NCBI RefSeq assembly: GCF_014647115.1
Contig: NZ_BMOO01000003.1
Location: 248,001 to 312,000 of the forward strand
Direction: 5' to 3'
Length of the DNA stretch: 64,000 nucleotides
Source: Halarchaeum rubridurum
GTDB lineage: Archaea > Halobacteriota > Halobacteria > Halobacteriales > Halobacteriaceae
The notes beneath the pieces were generated by a model. That model saw only the letters and a program-made list of their open reading frames with translations. It was not told the DNA's origin and searched no databases. Within the stretch, counting starts at the first letter, position 1, and each line of letters opens with the position of its first letter. The position numbers and the translations under genes are program-made. Positions 21,331-32,088 of this stretch are shown here, piece after piece.

Positions 21331-22371
21331 CTACCCGTAGCCCTCGCCGCGGATGTCGCCACCCTCGACGCCGACGGCCGCGCACACGTCCTCAAGTGTC
21401 TGGACCATCGCGGACACCCCGCAGGCGTACACCTCTAGTTCGCCGGGGTCGATGCGGGCCTCGATGTCCGTCTCCGGGTCGGCCTCGAGGTACTCGCGGA
21501 GGTCCGCGTCGAGTTTCGGCACGGCGACGCCGTCCGCGACGTACTTGAGGAGCGTCTGCTGGACGTAGTCCGTCTCGCCCGTCCACCCCGTGAGGTAGCG
21601 CTCGCGGGTGAGACACGGCACGAAGTGGAAGTGGTCGTGCGCGGCGTCGAGCGCGCGGAACTCCTCGCGGAACGCGAGGTCGTCCTCCCACGACGCCCCG
21701 AGAAAGACCCAGATGTCGCGGGGCTCGCCCTCGTAGGTGTCCCGCCCCTCCTCGAAGACGTAGTTCACCATCGAGCGCAGCGGCGCGATTCCCGTCCCCG
21801 TGGCGAGAAACGCCATGTCTTTCGCGCAGGGGTCCTGGAGGGTGAATTCGCCGTTCGGGCCGCGGAGCTCGGGGAGGTGGTCGCCGGGTTTGAGTTCCGC
21901 GCAGAGCGTCTCGGAGAGTCGCCCGCCGGGGACGCGTCTGACGCAGAGCGACATCTCCTCCGCGTTCGGCGACGACGCGATGGAGTAGGGTCGGGGCGTC
22001 CCGCGAAAGCGGATGGTGACGAACTGGCCGGGCGCGAAGTCGAAGGGCTCCTCGGGGTCGAAGGCGACCTCGACGAGCGACGGAAAGTCGCGCTCGTCGC
22101 GCCCGCGGAGGGTGCGGAGTTTCTCCCGCGTGACGTCCGGGAGGTCGAGGTCCGCGGTGGCGTCGAGGAGCGGACGCCACGCGATTCCCTCCTCGCCGAT
22201 GTGGCGCGTGACGTCCGCGCCGTGCTCGCGCAGCAGGCGGTGGACGGCCCGCCGTATCTCGTCGTGTCGCCGCTCGTCGAGCGCCTCGACGTGCGTCACC
22301 GTCGCGGTGTCGGTCAACAGGGGGAGTTCCTCCACCTGCTCGTCGAGGCGGGGGTGCGTGCCCTCGGTCAT
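21331..22371 (-). CDS. FAD/NAD(P)-binding oxidoreductase (ferredoxin-NADP reductase fold)
   Basis: 346 residues from MTEGTHPRLDEQV at 22371. Residues about 1-115 are a haloarchaea-type helical extension; the flavin domain has RPYSIASSP (FAD-binding RxYS), then VPGGRLSETL; the nucleotide domain has FLATGTGIAPLRSMV (GxGxxP) and CGVSAMVQTLED. It should shuttle electrons between NAD(P)H and a protein or quinone partner. It is 62 bp downstream of glpC on the same strand, so it may be the last gene of the glp operon. Its partner cannot be told from sequence. Confidence 0.82.
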   Translation of the reverse strand: MTEGTHPRLDEQVEELPLLTDTATVTHVEALDERRHDEIRRAVHRLLREHGADVTRHIGEEGIAWRPLLDATADLDLPDVTREKLRTLRGRDERDFPSLVEVAFDPEEPFDFAPGQFVTIRFRGTPRPYSIASSPNAEEMSLCVRRVPGGRLSETLCAELKPGDHLPELRGPNGEFTLQDPCAKDMAFLATGTGIAPLRSMVNYVFEEGRDTYEGEPRDIWVFLGASWEDDLAFREEFRALDAAHDHFHFVPCLTRERYLTGWTGETDYVQQTLLKYVADGVAVPKLDADLREYLEADPETDIEARIDPGELEVYACGVSAMVQTLEDVCAAVGVEGGDIRGEGYG

Positions 22372-22433
22372 GTGCGTTCTCTCGGGGCCGAGCGCCGTAA
22401 GCGCGACGGGCGCGAACGAGGACCGACGCTCGA

Positions 22434-23765
22434 CTAGACCAGCGCGGACTCGACGATCTCCAGGGGGTGTTTTATCTCGTAGCCGGTGCCGTGCTCCATC
22501 TGCATCGCGCAGGTCGGACACTCCGTCATGCCGACCTCGCCCTCGACGTCTTCCATGTGCTCGAACATCTCGTCGCCGATCTTCATCGAGGTGTCGTACT
22601 TCTCGGACTTCCAGCCGTAGGTGCCCGAGATGCCCGAACAGGAGTCCCCGACGTCCTCGGCGTCGACGCCTGCGAGGTCCGCGAACAGTTCGAGCGCTTG
22701 GCCGTCGAGGCCCTGGTTGCGCGCGTGACACGGCGCGTGATAGGCGAGTTCGGCGATGTTCTCGTCCTCGACCGTCGCCGCGGAGAGTTCGCCGGAGAGG
22801 TCCTCCTGCACGCGGAGGTATTCGAGGGCCTCCCAGGTGTTCTCTGCGAGGTCCTCGATGCCGTCGATGTCGAAGAGTTCGGGGTACTCCTGGCGGAGCG
22901 CCATCGAACAGGAGGTACACGACGCGATGGCGTCGTACCCCTGCTCGACGAGGTCGCCCATCGAGGAGACGTTCACCTTCGCGTGGCGCTCTGCGTCGTC
23001 GAGCATCCCGTTGGCGAACATCGGCGTCCCGGAGCAGCGCTGTTTCGGGACGACGAGCTCGTAGCCGAAGTGCTCGAAGACCCGGACCATCGCCTTCCCG
23101 ACCGCCGGGGTGTTGTAGTTCGCGTAGCAGCCGTGGAAGTACGCGACCTTCTTTTCCTCGCCTTCCTCTCCGCGGCGTTCGCGCGCCGCGCGTGCCCGCT
23201 CGCGCGAGCCGTCCGCGCCGCCCTCGCGCTCCCACCACTCGCGGAAGGTCTCGGTGGCGAACGCGGGGAACTCCCGCTCGCTCGTGATTCCGAAGAGCCG
23301 GTCCATCGCCCACCGCGCCGGCCCGAAGTTCATCGCGGCGTTCGCCACGCGGGGCACCTTGCTGGCGAGGAACGCGGAGGTCCGGTAGTTGGCGAGAACC
23401 CGGTTGCGCCAGTAGGTGAGACTCGTCTTCGAGAGCTCCTCGTCGACGTACTCGGCGCGCGCCGTGTTGTGCATCTGGGAGAGCGGCACGTCGCTCGGAC
23501 ACGCCGAGTCACAGCGCATGCAGTTCGAGCACTTCGAGATGGAGTCGTCCACCGACGTGTCCTCCTTGCGCTTGAGCCGCCACTGCTCGGGGCCCTGGAA
23601 CTTCGGCCCGGGGAAGTCGTCGTCGACCTCCGCGACCGGGCAGTTCGTGTCGCAGGTCGAGCACTTGTAGCAGTCGTCCGCGCCCGGCCGGAGGTCGGGC
23701 GTCTCGTCGTCGGGGAAGACCTCTATCGGTTCGAACTCGTCGCTCGGGGATTCTGCGTCACTCAT
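22434..23765 (-). CDS. glpC: Glycerol-3-phosphate dehydrogenase subunit C (iron-sulfur, CCG domains)
   Basis: 443 residues. Two 4Fe-4S binding motifs, CYKCSTCDTNCP near residue 32 and CSNCMRCDSACP near 80, are followed by two cysteine-rich CCG domains (HGCYANYN, CSGTPMFANG, CTSC; HAPCHARNQ, CSGISGTYG, CPTC) seen in GlpC and heterodisulfide-reductase-like subunits. It passes electrons from GlpA to the quinone pool and probably anchors the complex at the membrane. Its ATG overlaps the glpB stop by 4 bases. Confidence 0.93.
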   Translation of the reverse strand: MSDAESPSDEFEPIEVFPDDETPDLRPGADDCYKCSTCDTNCPVAEVDDDFPGPKFQGPEQWRLKRKEDTSVDDSISKCSNCMRCDSACPSDVPLSQMHNTARAEYVDEELSKTSLTYWRNRVLANYRTSAFLASKVPRVANAAMNFGPARWAMDRLFGITSEREFPAFATETFREWWEREGGADGSRERARAARERRGEEGEEKKVAYFHGCYANYNTPAVGKAMVRVFEHFGYELVVPKQRCSGTPMFANGMLDDAERHAKVNVSSMGDLVEQGYDAIASCTSCSMALRQEYPELFDIDGIEDLAENTWEALEYLRVQEDLSGELSAATVEDENIAELAYHAPCHARNQGLDGQALELFADLAGVDAEDVGDSCSGISGTYGWKSEKYDTSMKIGDEMFEHMEDVEGEVGMTECPTCAMQMEHGTGYEIKHPLEIVESALV

Positions 23766-25009
23766 TGGGTATCAGCTCCTGCGGCGCTCCCGGCGGCGTC
23801 GCCCGTGGCGAGGCTGACGCCCATTCCGGAGCACTCCGCGGCGAAGTCCGCCCCGCCGACGACGCTGCCGGCGGCGCGGAGGTTCTCGAACTCGATGCGT
23901 CCCTCGGCGTCCCGCGGTCGCAGGTCGTCGTCCACGACGACGCCGAAGCGCGGGTAGGGCTGCTCGCCGAAGCGCTCGTCGACGAACCAGTCGTAGCGGT
24001 CCGCGGGATGGGGGACGTGGCAGTCGAAGACGGGTTCGCGGACGCCCCCGCGGTCCGAATCGATGCCCTCGCCGACGAGGCCGCCGGTGGCGAGGACGAA
24101 CGACTCGGCGTGGTGCGGGACGTGCTGGCCGTTGCGTTCGACGACCGCCGCGGTGAGGTGCTCGCCGTCCGCCTCGTAGTCCACGACGGGCCGCCGGACG
24201 ACGTTCACCCCCGCCTCGCGCAGCGCGCGCTCGTAGTCGGCCTCCAGTCGGATACCGGGGAGGCTCGGCGGGCCCATCGGCACCTCGAAGACGTCCGCGT
24301 CGAGCGCGTCAGCGAGCGTCGCGCGCACGTCGCCCGGGTGCGCCTCGCCGAGGACGGCCGGGAAGCCCACGCGAGGTTCGCCGTCGTGGACGCGCGCGAC
24401 CCGGGCGGCGAGGCGTTCGCGCTCCTCGTCGTCGTTCCCGTCGAGGGCGTGCGCGTAGCGCGTGACCTTCGCGTCCGCCCGGGGCGTGCCCGGGAAGGAG
24501 ACCGTCGCGCCTCGGACGTCGAAGGGGACGTCGGCGGCGCGCAGGTGGTCGGCGGCGAGCGGCGCGTCGAAGTCGCTCAGCGTCTCGAAGCCGACGAGCA
24601 GGGCGTCGCGCTCGTCGCTGGCGAGGCCCGCGGCGGCGCTCGCGGGGTAGCGCGCGGTCGGCTTCACCGCCCCGCCGTGCGTCGGGAGGAGGGCGTTCCT
24701 GTCCGTGTGCCCGCCGCGATAGCGCTCGCCCGTCACGGCGTCGAAGCGCGCGAGGCCGTCGCGGACCGCCTCGACGCCGACCTTCGCGTAGGGGTGGTCG
24801 GCCGGGAGGTCGTCGAGCGCCGCGAACGGGTCGGCGAGGAGGTCGCCGTCCGCGTAGCCGAGGACGTCCACGAGGCCGCTCGCGTGCCGGAGCGTGCTCT
24901 GACTCTTCGTGACGAGGCGAACGGACGCGCCCGCCTCGGCGGCCGCGAGCGCCGCGGTCATTCCCGCGACGCCGCCGCCGACGACGAGGACGTCGTCCTC
25001 AATCGCCAT
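23762..25009 (-). CDS. glpB: Glycerol-3-phosphate dehydrogenase subunit B
   Basis: 415 residues. N-terminal dinucleotide-binding site [21 protein letters not shown] for a flavin, and a C-terminal segment ([21 protein letters not shown]) typical of GlpB. The subunit works with GlpA and GlpC in oxidation of sn-glycerol 3-phosphate to dihydroxyacetone phosphate. It overlaps glpA by 11 bases upstream and glpC by 4 bases downstream, so all three are one translational unit. Confidence 0.92.
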   Translation of the reverse strand: MAIEDDVLVVGGGVAGMTAALAAAEAGASVRLVTKSQSTLRHASGLVDVLGYADGDLLADPFAALDDLPADHPYAKVGVEAVRDGLARFDAVTGERYRGGHTDRNALLPTHGGAVKPTARYPASAAAGLASDERDALLVGFETLSDFDAPLAADHLRAADVPFDVRGATVSFPGTPRADAKVTRYAHALDGNDDEERERLAARVARVHDGEPRVGFPAVLGEAHPGDVRATLADALDADVFEVPMGPPSLPGIRLEADYERALREAGVNVVRRPVVDYEADGEHLTAAVVERNGQHVPHHAESFVLATGGLVGEGIDSDRGGVREPVFDCHVPHPADRYDWFVDERFGEQPYPRFGVVVDDDLRPRDAEGRIEFENLRAAGSVVGGADFAAECSGMGVSLATGDAAGSAAGADTQ

Positions 25010-26735
25010 GCGCGCCCTCCGTGTCGCTCGCGTCGGTCGCTTCCGTCGCGTTCTCGTCCTCCGCGCCCGCGCCGTCGTCGAAGGCGTCCCACGCGACGGT
25101 CGTGTTCGTCCGCGCGGGGTCGCCGTCCTCGTTGAGCGTTGCGCCGTGGAGCGCGTGGTTCAACATCGCCTGCGAGAGCTGTTCGCCCCAGAGCGCGTGG
25201 CGCTGGCCCTTCCAGCGCTCCGCGCGGAGTTCGTCGAGCGCCGCGCGCGCGCTCGCCTCGTCGTGCTCGGGGTGGAGTTCGGCCGCCATCCGGTGCGCAC
25301 ACCGCCCGCCCTGACAGTTCCCCATCGAGGCGCGCGTCCGCAGGCGCACGGCGTTCAGGTCCGTTCCCGCCTGGTCGATGGCGTCCTGCACTTCGGCGCG
25401 CGTGACGCCCTCGCAGCTACAGACGACGGGGTTCGGGTCGCACGACGCGAGGACGTCCTCGGTGCGCGAGCCGAGGCGCTGGGCGCTCCGGCGCGCGACG
25501 GGCGAGCGCAGCCCGAAGCGCTCCATCGCGGCCTCGATGTCGCCCGGCCGCTCGCTCCCGGGGAGGGGAACGTCCGCGGTGTCACACGCGGCCTCGACGC
25601 CGAGCTTCTCGCAGACGTGGTCGGTGATGGATTCGGCCATCATCCGGTAGGTCGTGAGCTTCCCGCCGACGATGCTCGTCATGCCCGGGACGCCGTCGCG
25701 CTCGGCGTGGTCGAGCGTGAAGTAGTCGCGCGTGATGTCCGTCGGGTCTTGAGTGCCCGTTCCGGGTGGTTCGTAGAGCGGGCGGACGCCCCAGAAGGAC
25801 CGAATCGTCCGCGCCTCCTGGAGGATGGGGACGAGTTCGCTGAGGGTGTCGATGACGAGGTCGACCTCCCACTCCTCCTCGGGGTAGTCCTCTGGGTCGC
25901 CGACCTCCTCGTCCGTGGTACCGAGGATGCAGGCGGTCTCGTGGGGGACGACGATGTCCGCGTCGCCCTTCGGCCGACAGCGGTTCACGACCGTGTCGAC
26001 CTGCCGGGTGTTCATCACGGTCATCACGCCCTTCGAGGGCCGGACGGCGACGTCGAGGTCCGCGAAGTCGCCGATGCGGCCGGCCCACGCGCCCGCGGCG
26101 TTCACGACGTGGTCGGCGTAGATGTCCTCCGTCTCGCCGGGAATCCCGTGTTCGCGCGGTCCCTTGCCGGATTCGTGGCGCACCGTCGCGCCGACGATTT
26201 CGCCCGCCTCGACGATGAGGTCCGTCACCTCGGCGTGCGTCTCGATGCGCGCGCCGTGGTCCTCGGCGTCGACGGCGTTGGCGACGCAGAGTCGGAAGGG
26301 GTCGATGGCGGCGTCGGGGACCGCGATGGCCTTCTCGACGTCGTGCGCGAGGTAGGGTTCGCGCTCGCGGGCCTCCGCGCCCGTGAGGACTTCGGCGGGG
26401 ATGTCGCAGTCGCGACACCCCTGCAGTTTCTCCTGGAAGTACGCCTCGTCGTCCTCCGGGCGCTTCACGAAGAGGCCGCCGGTCTCCTCGACGCAGTGGC
26501 CCGCGATGTCGCGGAGGACGCGGTTCTCCTCGATGCACTCGCGCGCGCTCGCCTGGTCGGAGACGGCGTAGCGCCCGCCCGAGTGGAGCAGGCCGTGCAT
26601 CCGCCCGGTCGTTCCGTTCGTGAGGTTGCCCTTCTCGACGAGGGTGACGTCGACGCCGCGGCGCGCGAGGTCGCGCACGACGCCACAGCCCGTCGAGCCC
26701 CCGCCGATGACGAGGACTTCGGTTCTCGTTCCCAT
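24999..26735 (-). CDS. glpA: Glycerol-3-phosphate dehydrogenase subunit A
   Basis: 578 residues from [18 protein letters not shown] at 26735. Catalytic flavoprotein subunit: N-terminal FAD site [17 protein letters not shown], GlpD-like core with [10 protein letters not shown], and a C-terminal BFD-type [2Fe-2S] domain with CSCEG and [10 protein letters not shown]. The protein ends in a haloarchaeal acidic tail. It is the first gene of glpA-glpB-glpC. An in-frame open stretch continues far upstream, but this start follows an AT-rich promoter region and gives the family's N-terminus. Confidence 0.94.
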   Translation of the reverse strand: MGTRTEVLVIGGGSTGCGVVRDLARRGVDVTLVEKGNLTNGTTGRMHGLLHSGGRYAVSDQASARECIEENRVLRDIAGHCVEETGGLFVKRPEDDEAYFQEKLQGCRDCDIPAEVLTGAEAREREPYLAHDVEKAIAVPDAAIDPFRLCVANAVDAEDHGARIETHAEVTDLIVEAGEIVGATVRHESGKGPREHGIPGETEDIYADHVVNAAGAWAGRIGDFADLDVAVRPSKGVMTVMNTRQVDTVVNRCRPKGDADIVVPHETACILGTTDEEVGDPEDYPEEEWEVDLVIDTLSELVPILQEARTIRSFWGVRPLYEPPGTGTQDPTDITRDYFTLDHAERDGVPGMTSIVGGKLTTYRMMAESITDHVCEKLGVEAACDTADVPLPGSERPGDIEAAMERFGLRSPVARRSAQRLGSRTEDVLASCDPNPVVCSCEGVTRAEVQDAIDQAGTDLNAVRLRTRASMGNCQGGRCAHRMAAELHPEHDEASARAALDELRAERWKGQRHALWGEQLSQAMLNHALHGATLNEDGDPARTNTTVAWDAFDDGAGAEDENATEATDASDTEGAHGD

Positions 26736-26766
26736 ACGGTTCGCGTCTATGTCTCGCACGGGGCAC

Positions 26767-26780
26767 CTTATGTTTATTCC
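26767..26780 (-). promoter_or_regulatory. Probable promoter of glpABC
   Basis: The reverse strand reads GAATAAACATAAGG about 32-45 bp upstream of the glpA start, the only AT-rich stretch in the 123-bp gap shared with the divergent gene at 26859. Confidence 0.5.
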
Positions 26781-26858
26781 CCTCGCCGCGGTGTGCGTAA
26801 ACGACCCGCGTCGCCTCACGGCGCAACCTACTTCGGGCCGGGACGCCCTTCTCACGGC

Positions 26859-27317
26859 ATGAGCCTCGACGTCGAGACCCCCGAGCCGCCGGAGTTGGAG
26901 ACGGACACCGACCCGAACGCGTACGACGACGTGGACGTCTCGGGCGCGAACGACACGCACCGAGACGACCTCGACGCCTTCCTCCGCGAGGGCGCGTGGG
27001 ACGAGGCGTTCGCCGAGTGGGCCGCCCAGAGCGACCTCGATGAGTCCGAGTGGGCCATCGTCCTCGACCTCGACCTGCTCTCGCGCTTCGACTTCTTCTG
27101 GGACGACTTCGCGGACCGCGTCGGCTACCACGCACCCGGTCTCCCGGAGGACTGGAAGGAGCGCGACCTCCACCCCGACCTCGACTCGTGGAGCACCGTC
27201 TCCGCTATCAACGCCGAGCTGACCGAGCTCGGCCGAATCGTCTCCGAGCGGCTGAAGGCGGACTACGTCGACTGGGACGCCGACTACGAGGCCCCCGACG
27301 ACCTCCCGGACTTCTGA
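26859..27317 (+). CDS. Conserved-type acidic haloarchaeal protein
   Basis: 152 residues from [16 protein letters not shown] at 26859. Very acidic, with a low-complexity first 40 residues, then a compact part rich in Trp, Asp and Phe ([23 protein letters not shown]). No known domain or catalytic motif is recognisable and there are no membrane segments. It sits between the divergent glpABC operon and glpK, but nothing in it points to glycerol metabolism. Confidence 0.7.
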   Translation: MSLDVETPEPPELETDTDPNAYDDVDVSGANDTHRDDLDAFLREGAWDEAFAEWAAQSDLDESEWAIVLDLDLLSRFDFFWDDFADRVGYHAPGLPEDWKERDLHPDLDSWSTVSAINAELTELGRIVSERLKADYVDWDADYEAPDDLPDF

Positions 27318-27395
27318 AACGCGACAGCGTCGAGGCACCATCACGGGGCCGAGCTGGCGCGCGTGCGCGGGTTCTCGGTCCCGTTCGCGGAGAAA

Positions 27396-27420
27396 CCTTT
27401 ATTATTGTTAGTATTTATTG
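27396..27420 (+). promoter_or_regulatory. AT-rich promoter region of glpK
   Basis: CCTTTATTATTG (27396-27407) and TATTTATTG (27412-27420) are the TATA candidates in the gap before glpK. They lie 50-74 bp before the start codon, so unlike most genes here glpK probably has a leader of a few tens of bases. Confidence 0.5.
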
Positions 27421-27469
27421 ACCGCTAGGGCGGCGACAGCGGTAAAGAATTCGTCGCCAGAGGGTATCC

Positions 27470-29002
<1,533 letters not shown>

Positions 29003-29005
29003 GCG

Positions 29006-30082
29006 ATGTTCCTCCCACTCCAGACGATTCCGGTCATCGACATGGGGGTCGAGCCGTTCCTCGTCCTGCTCCTCACCGCGCTCGCGGGCGGGGCGTTCGG
29101 CGCGGCGCTCGGCGCGCTCCCCTCGTTCGTCTTCACGGGCTTCGTCGTCCTGCTCGGTGAGGGCATCGACATCCTCCAGGGCCAGTTGAACGGCCTCGAC
29201 GCCATCAACGGAAGCCTCGCCGCCGGGGTCACCGGGACGGTCGGCTTCGGGATGGTCGTCGGCCCGCACGTCGCCTTCGCGGGCGGCGTCGCCGCCTCCG
29301 CGTACGTCGGCAAGAAGTACCCCGAGATGAACCCGAACGGGTGGGACTACCACCTCGGGAAGGACATCGCCTCCGCCTTCGGCACCAAGCCCGACATCCT
29401 CGCGGTCGGCGCGCTCTTCGGCGCGCTCGGCATGCTCGTCACGCAGGTCGCGGGCGGCCTCGGCGTCCCGACCGACAACATCGCGCTGTCCGTCTTCCTC
29501 ACCGCGATGGTCGCGCGCGTCGTCTTCGACTACCCGCTCGTCGGCACGGCCGCCGGCGAGGGCGTCTTCGACATGACGCCGTTCGAGCGCGGCGACCCGC
29601 GCGACCAGCCCGACGACGTCCCCGAGGGTAACGCCGGCCGCCTCGCCGTCGAGCCGTGGCTCGGCCACCAGTACAAGTGGCTGAACGTCGCGGTCATCGG
29701 CGTCGTCGGCGGGATACTCGGCGGCTACATCTGGCTGGAGACCGGGAGCGTCTTCCTCGGCTACGGCATCTCGGCGGCTAGCCTGCTGTTCCTCAACCTC
29801 GGCGTCGCCAAGATTCCCGTCACGCACCACCTCACGCTCATCGGCGTCGTCGGCGCGATGCTCGCCGCCCCGCTGTTCGGCGGCGAGCTCGTGCCGCTGC
29901 TCGCCGCCGGCGTCTTCGGCGCGCTCTCCGGCGTCGTCGGTGAGGCCGCCCAGCGGGTCTTCTACGCCCACTCCGGGACGCACGTCGACCCGCCCGCGAT
30001 GGCCATCGCGTCCATCATGTTCGTCGTCGGCGTCCTCTACCTCCTCGGTGTCCTCCCGAACGCCGGCTATCTCGGCCTCTGA
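29006..30082 (+). CDS. Multi-pass membrane protein next to glpK (putative glycerol facilitator)
   Basis: 358 residues with about eight to nine hydrophobic, glycine/alanine-rich helices (for example PFLVLLLTALAGGAFGAALG and ILAVGALFGALGMLV). It starts 3 bp after glpK, so the two are co-transcribed. In Haloferax volcanii the membrane protein encoded beside glpK was named GlpX and proposed as a glycerol facilitator; this gene has the same position and build. It is not related to bacterial GlpX fructose bisphosphatase, so no symbol is given. No aquaporin NPA motifs are visible; transport remains inference. Confidence 0.75.
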   Translation: MFLPLQTIPVIDMGVEPFLVLLLTALAGGAFGAALGALPSFVFTGFVVLLGEGIDILQGQLNGLDAINGSLAAGVTGTVGFGMVVGPHVAFAGGVAASAYVGKKYPEMNPNGWDYHLGKDIASAFGTKPDILAVGALFGALGMLVTQVAGGLGVPTDNIALSVFLTAMVARVVFDYPLVGTAAGEGVFDMTPFERGDPRDQPDDVPEGNAGRLAVEPWLGHQYKWLNVAVIGVVGGILGGYIWLETGSVFLGYGISAASLLFLNLGVAKIPVTHHLTLIGVVGAMLAAPLFGGELVPLLAAGVFGALSGVVGEAAQRVFYAHSGTHVDPPAMAIASIMFVVGVLYLLGVLPNAGYLGL

Positions 30083-30141
30083 GGCCGAATCCGTCGGCTT
30101 TTCAACACGCGAACGGTACGAGAGAGACGAACACACTCACC

Positions 30142-31314
30142 ATGGACATCGACGCGCGGATACGACGACGCCGGCACCGGGCCGACTCCCAGCGGTTGGT
30201 CCGCGAGTACGGCGCGCTCTCCCCGGTCGCACACGTCGAGGACCCCGCGGGACGCGGACCGGTCGTCGAGCGCCTCCTCGACCACCTCGATCCGGTGTTC
30301 GACGGTCGCCTCCCGCGGAACGCCTACGTCCACGGGCCGTTCGGCGCCGGGAAGACCGCCGTCGTGACGGCGCTGTTCGCGCGTCTCGACGACCTCTCCG
30401 TGCAGAGCCAGTCCGCCATCCACACGAGCACGCGCGCGACGGCGTCCACGGAACCCCGGTTCGTCTACGTCGACCTCCGCGAGACGGCGAGCGAGTTCGC
30501 CTTCTACCGTCACGTGCTCGACGCCGTCGTCGACGAGACGGTCCCGGAGCACGGCGTCGGTACCGACGAAATCCGCACGCGCCTCCACGACGCGCTCGCG
30601 CGTTCCCCCGGCGGTGCCGTCGTCGCCGTCGACCACGTCGGGTCGCCCCGCGTCGACACGACCGCCGTCCGCGAGCGCCTCGACGGGCTCCCGGACAGCG
30701 CGCGCTGGCTCGCCATCGGCCGTCTCGACCCCGCGGCGTGCCCGTTCGACACGGCCGCCGCCGACGTCGTCCACATCGACGCCTACCGGCGTCGCGTGCT
30801 CATCGACGTGCTGATGACGCGCGCCAACGCCGGCCTCGCGCAGGGCGCGCTCGACCACGCCCTCGCCAGCCAAATCGCCGACTGGGCCGAGGGCAACGCC
30901 CACGACGCGCTCGCGGCGCTCTTCGCCGCGGCCGAGCGCGCCGCCGACGCGGACGCGACCCGGCTCCGCGAAGCCGACGTCGAGGCCGCATGCACCTCCG
31001 TGCCGCGCCCCGCGGTCTCGCTCGGCGAAGTGCTCGCGCTCTCCGCGAACAAACAGCGCGTCCTCCGCGCGCTCGTCGACCTCGACGGCGACGGTCGGTG
31101 CTCCGTCACGGAGACCGCGGAAGGGATCGCCGCCGCCGGCGACATCACCCTCTCGACGGGCACCATCGAGCGCTACCTCTACGAGCTCGCCGAGGCCGGC
31201 GTCCTCGAACGCGTCCGCGTGACCGACGGCGGCGGGAAGGGCCGTTCGCCGAGTCGCGTCGAACTCCGCTTTCCCCCCACCGTCTTCCGCAGGCTGTACG
31301 ACCTCCGGCGGTGA
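30142..31314 (+). CDS. Orc1/Cdc6-like AAA+ ATPase
   Basis: 390 residues. Walker A VHGPFGAGKTAVV near residue 65, Walker B-like AVVAVDHV (DH rather than DE), sensor-like IGRLDPAACPF, then a lid and a C-terminal winged helix (ANKQRVLRALVDL to STGTIERYLYELAEAGVLERV). This is the archaeal Orc1/Cdc6 layout of replication initiator proteins, but the sequence is divergent. Haloarchaea carry many such paralogues, several not tied to origins. The 60-bp upstream gap and 110-bp downstream gap show no obvious origin repeats. Confidence 0.78.
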   Translation: MDIDARIRRRRHRADSQRLVREYGALSPVAHVEDPAGRGPVVERLLDHLDPVFDGRLPRNAYVHGPFGAGKTAVVTALFARLDDLSVQSQSAIHTSTRATASTEPRFVYVDLRETASEFAFYRHVLDAVVDETVPEHGVGTDEIRTRLHDALARSPGGAVVAVDHVGSPRVDTTAVRERLDGLPDSARWLAIGRLDPAACPFDTAAADVVHIDAYRRRVLIDVLMTRANAGLAQGALDHALASQIADWAEGNAHDALAALFAAAERAADADATRLREADVEAACTSVPRPAVSLGEVLALSANKQRVLRALVDLDGDGRCSVTETAEGIAAAGDITLSTGTIERYLYELAEAGVLERVRVTDGGGKGRSPSRVELRFPPTVFRRLYDLRR

Positions 31315-31424
31315 GTCAGCCGGCCGTCCGCGGCGACGGGAAACGCCGCGTAGACGCCTCTGAAGCGCTCTACACACCAGTATCGGGGGAAGCGTTTTTA
31401 CTCCACGCTCGTGTACGTCCCCCC

Positions 31425-31610
31425 ATGTCACACTCACCGGAGGACGTGGCGCGATACGTCTGTGGCGACTGTCAACTCGTTCACGCGGGCATCCCGCGTC
31501 GAACCGCGACCGGCAAACGCAGTTTCGACGCACCCGAGACCTGCGGCGGCTGTGGGGGCGACGAGCTCATCCCCGTCCAGAACTGGGTGCACCACCACAA
31601 CGGCGAGTAG
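31425..31610 (+). CDS. Zinc-ribbon microprotein
   Basis: 61 residues from MSHSPEDVARYVCGDCQ at 31425. Two knuckles CGDC (13-16) and CGGC (40-43) should bind one zinc ion, and the tail is histidine-rich (VHHHNGE). A T-rich TATA candidate (TTTTTACT, about 31395-31402) lies about 26 bp upstream. Haloarchaea encode many small two-CPxCG-like zinc-finger proteins; no specific role is known for this one. Confidence 0.72.
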   Translation: MSHSPEDVARYVCGDCQLVHAGIPRRTATGKRSFDAPETCGGCGGDELIPVQNWVHHHNGE

Positions 31611-31641
31611 CGTCGCGCGGTCCGGTCCCGACTCCCTTCTC

Positions 31642-32046
31642 TCAGCGCCCGAGGACGAGCGCGCCGTCCGCGGCACCAGCACCATCACTATCGTCGTCGC
31701 CGCCGACAGCTTCGTCGAGCGCCGCGGCGAGCGCGCGCCGATGGGCGGCCCGCACCGCCTCGCGGACGTCGGACTCCCAGTCGAGGCGCTCCGCGAAGTC
31801 GCGCCAGACGCGCTCGTCCACGGTGAGGTAGTAGGCCTCGGCCGTCCGCTCGACGAGCGGGTCGTCACGGAAGGCGTTGCGCCACTCGTAGACGAGGTCC
31901 GCGACGCTCTCGACGCCCGGCGAGTCGCTGGCGAGGTCCTGGAGCGCGGCGAGCGCCGCGTCGAGCCGGTCGGCGGAGACGTCGCGCGCCGCGCTCACCT
32001 CTTCAACCGCGTCCGTCGACACCGGGTGGTCGCCGTCGTCGTCCAT
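31642..32046 (-). CDS. Haloarchaeal protein of unknown function
   Basis: 134 residues, acidic and predicted helical, with VADLVYEWRNAFRDDPLVE and YYLTVDERVWRDFAERLDW as the most structured part and a low-complexity acidic C-terminus. No recognised domain and no membrane segment. It is the last gene of a same-strand series after aglB and the DUF368 gene, starting 42 bp after the latter, so it may be co-transcribed. Confidence 0.65.
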   Translation of the reverse strand: MDDDGDHPVSTDAVEEVSAARDVSADRLDAALAALQDLASDSPGVESVADLVYEWRNAFRDDPLVERTAEAYYLTVDERVWRDFAERLDWESDVREAVRAAHRRALAAALDEAVGGDDDSDGAGAADGALVLGR

Positions 32047-32088
32047 ACCCGCCTTACGGGGGCGAGTGCCTTCAGGGGCTCGCCCGCG

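Noticed and set aside
30083-31424. Replication origin next to the Orc1/Cdc6-like gene
   Set aside because: The flanks are short and show no AT-rich unwinding element or repeated recognition boxes.
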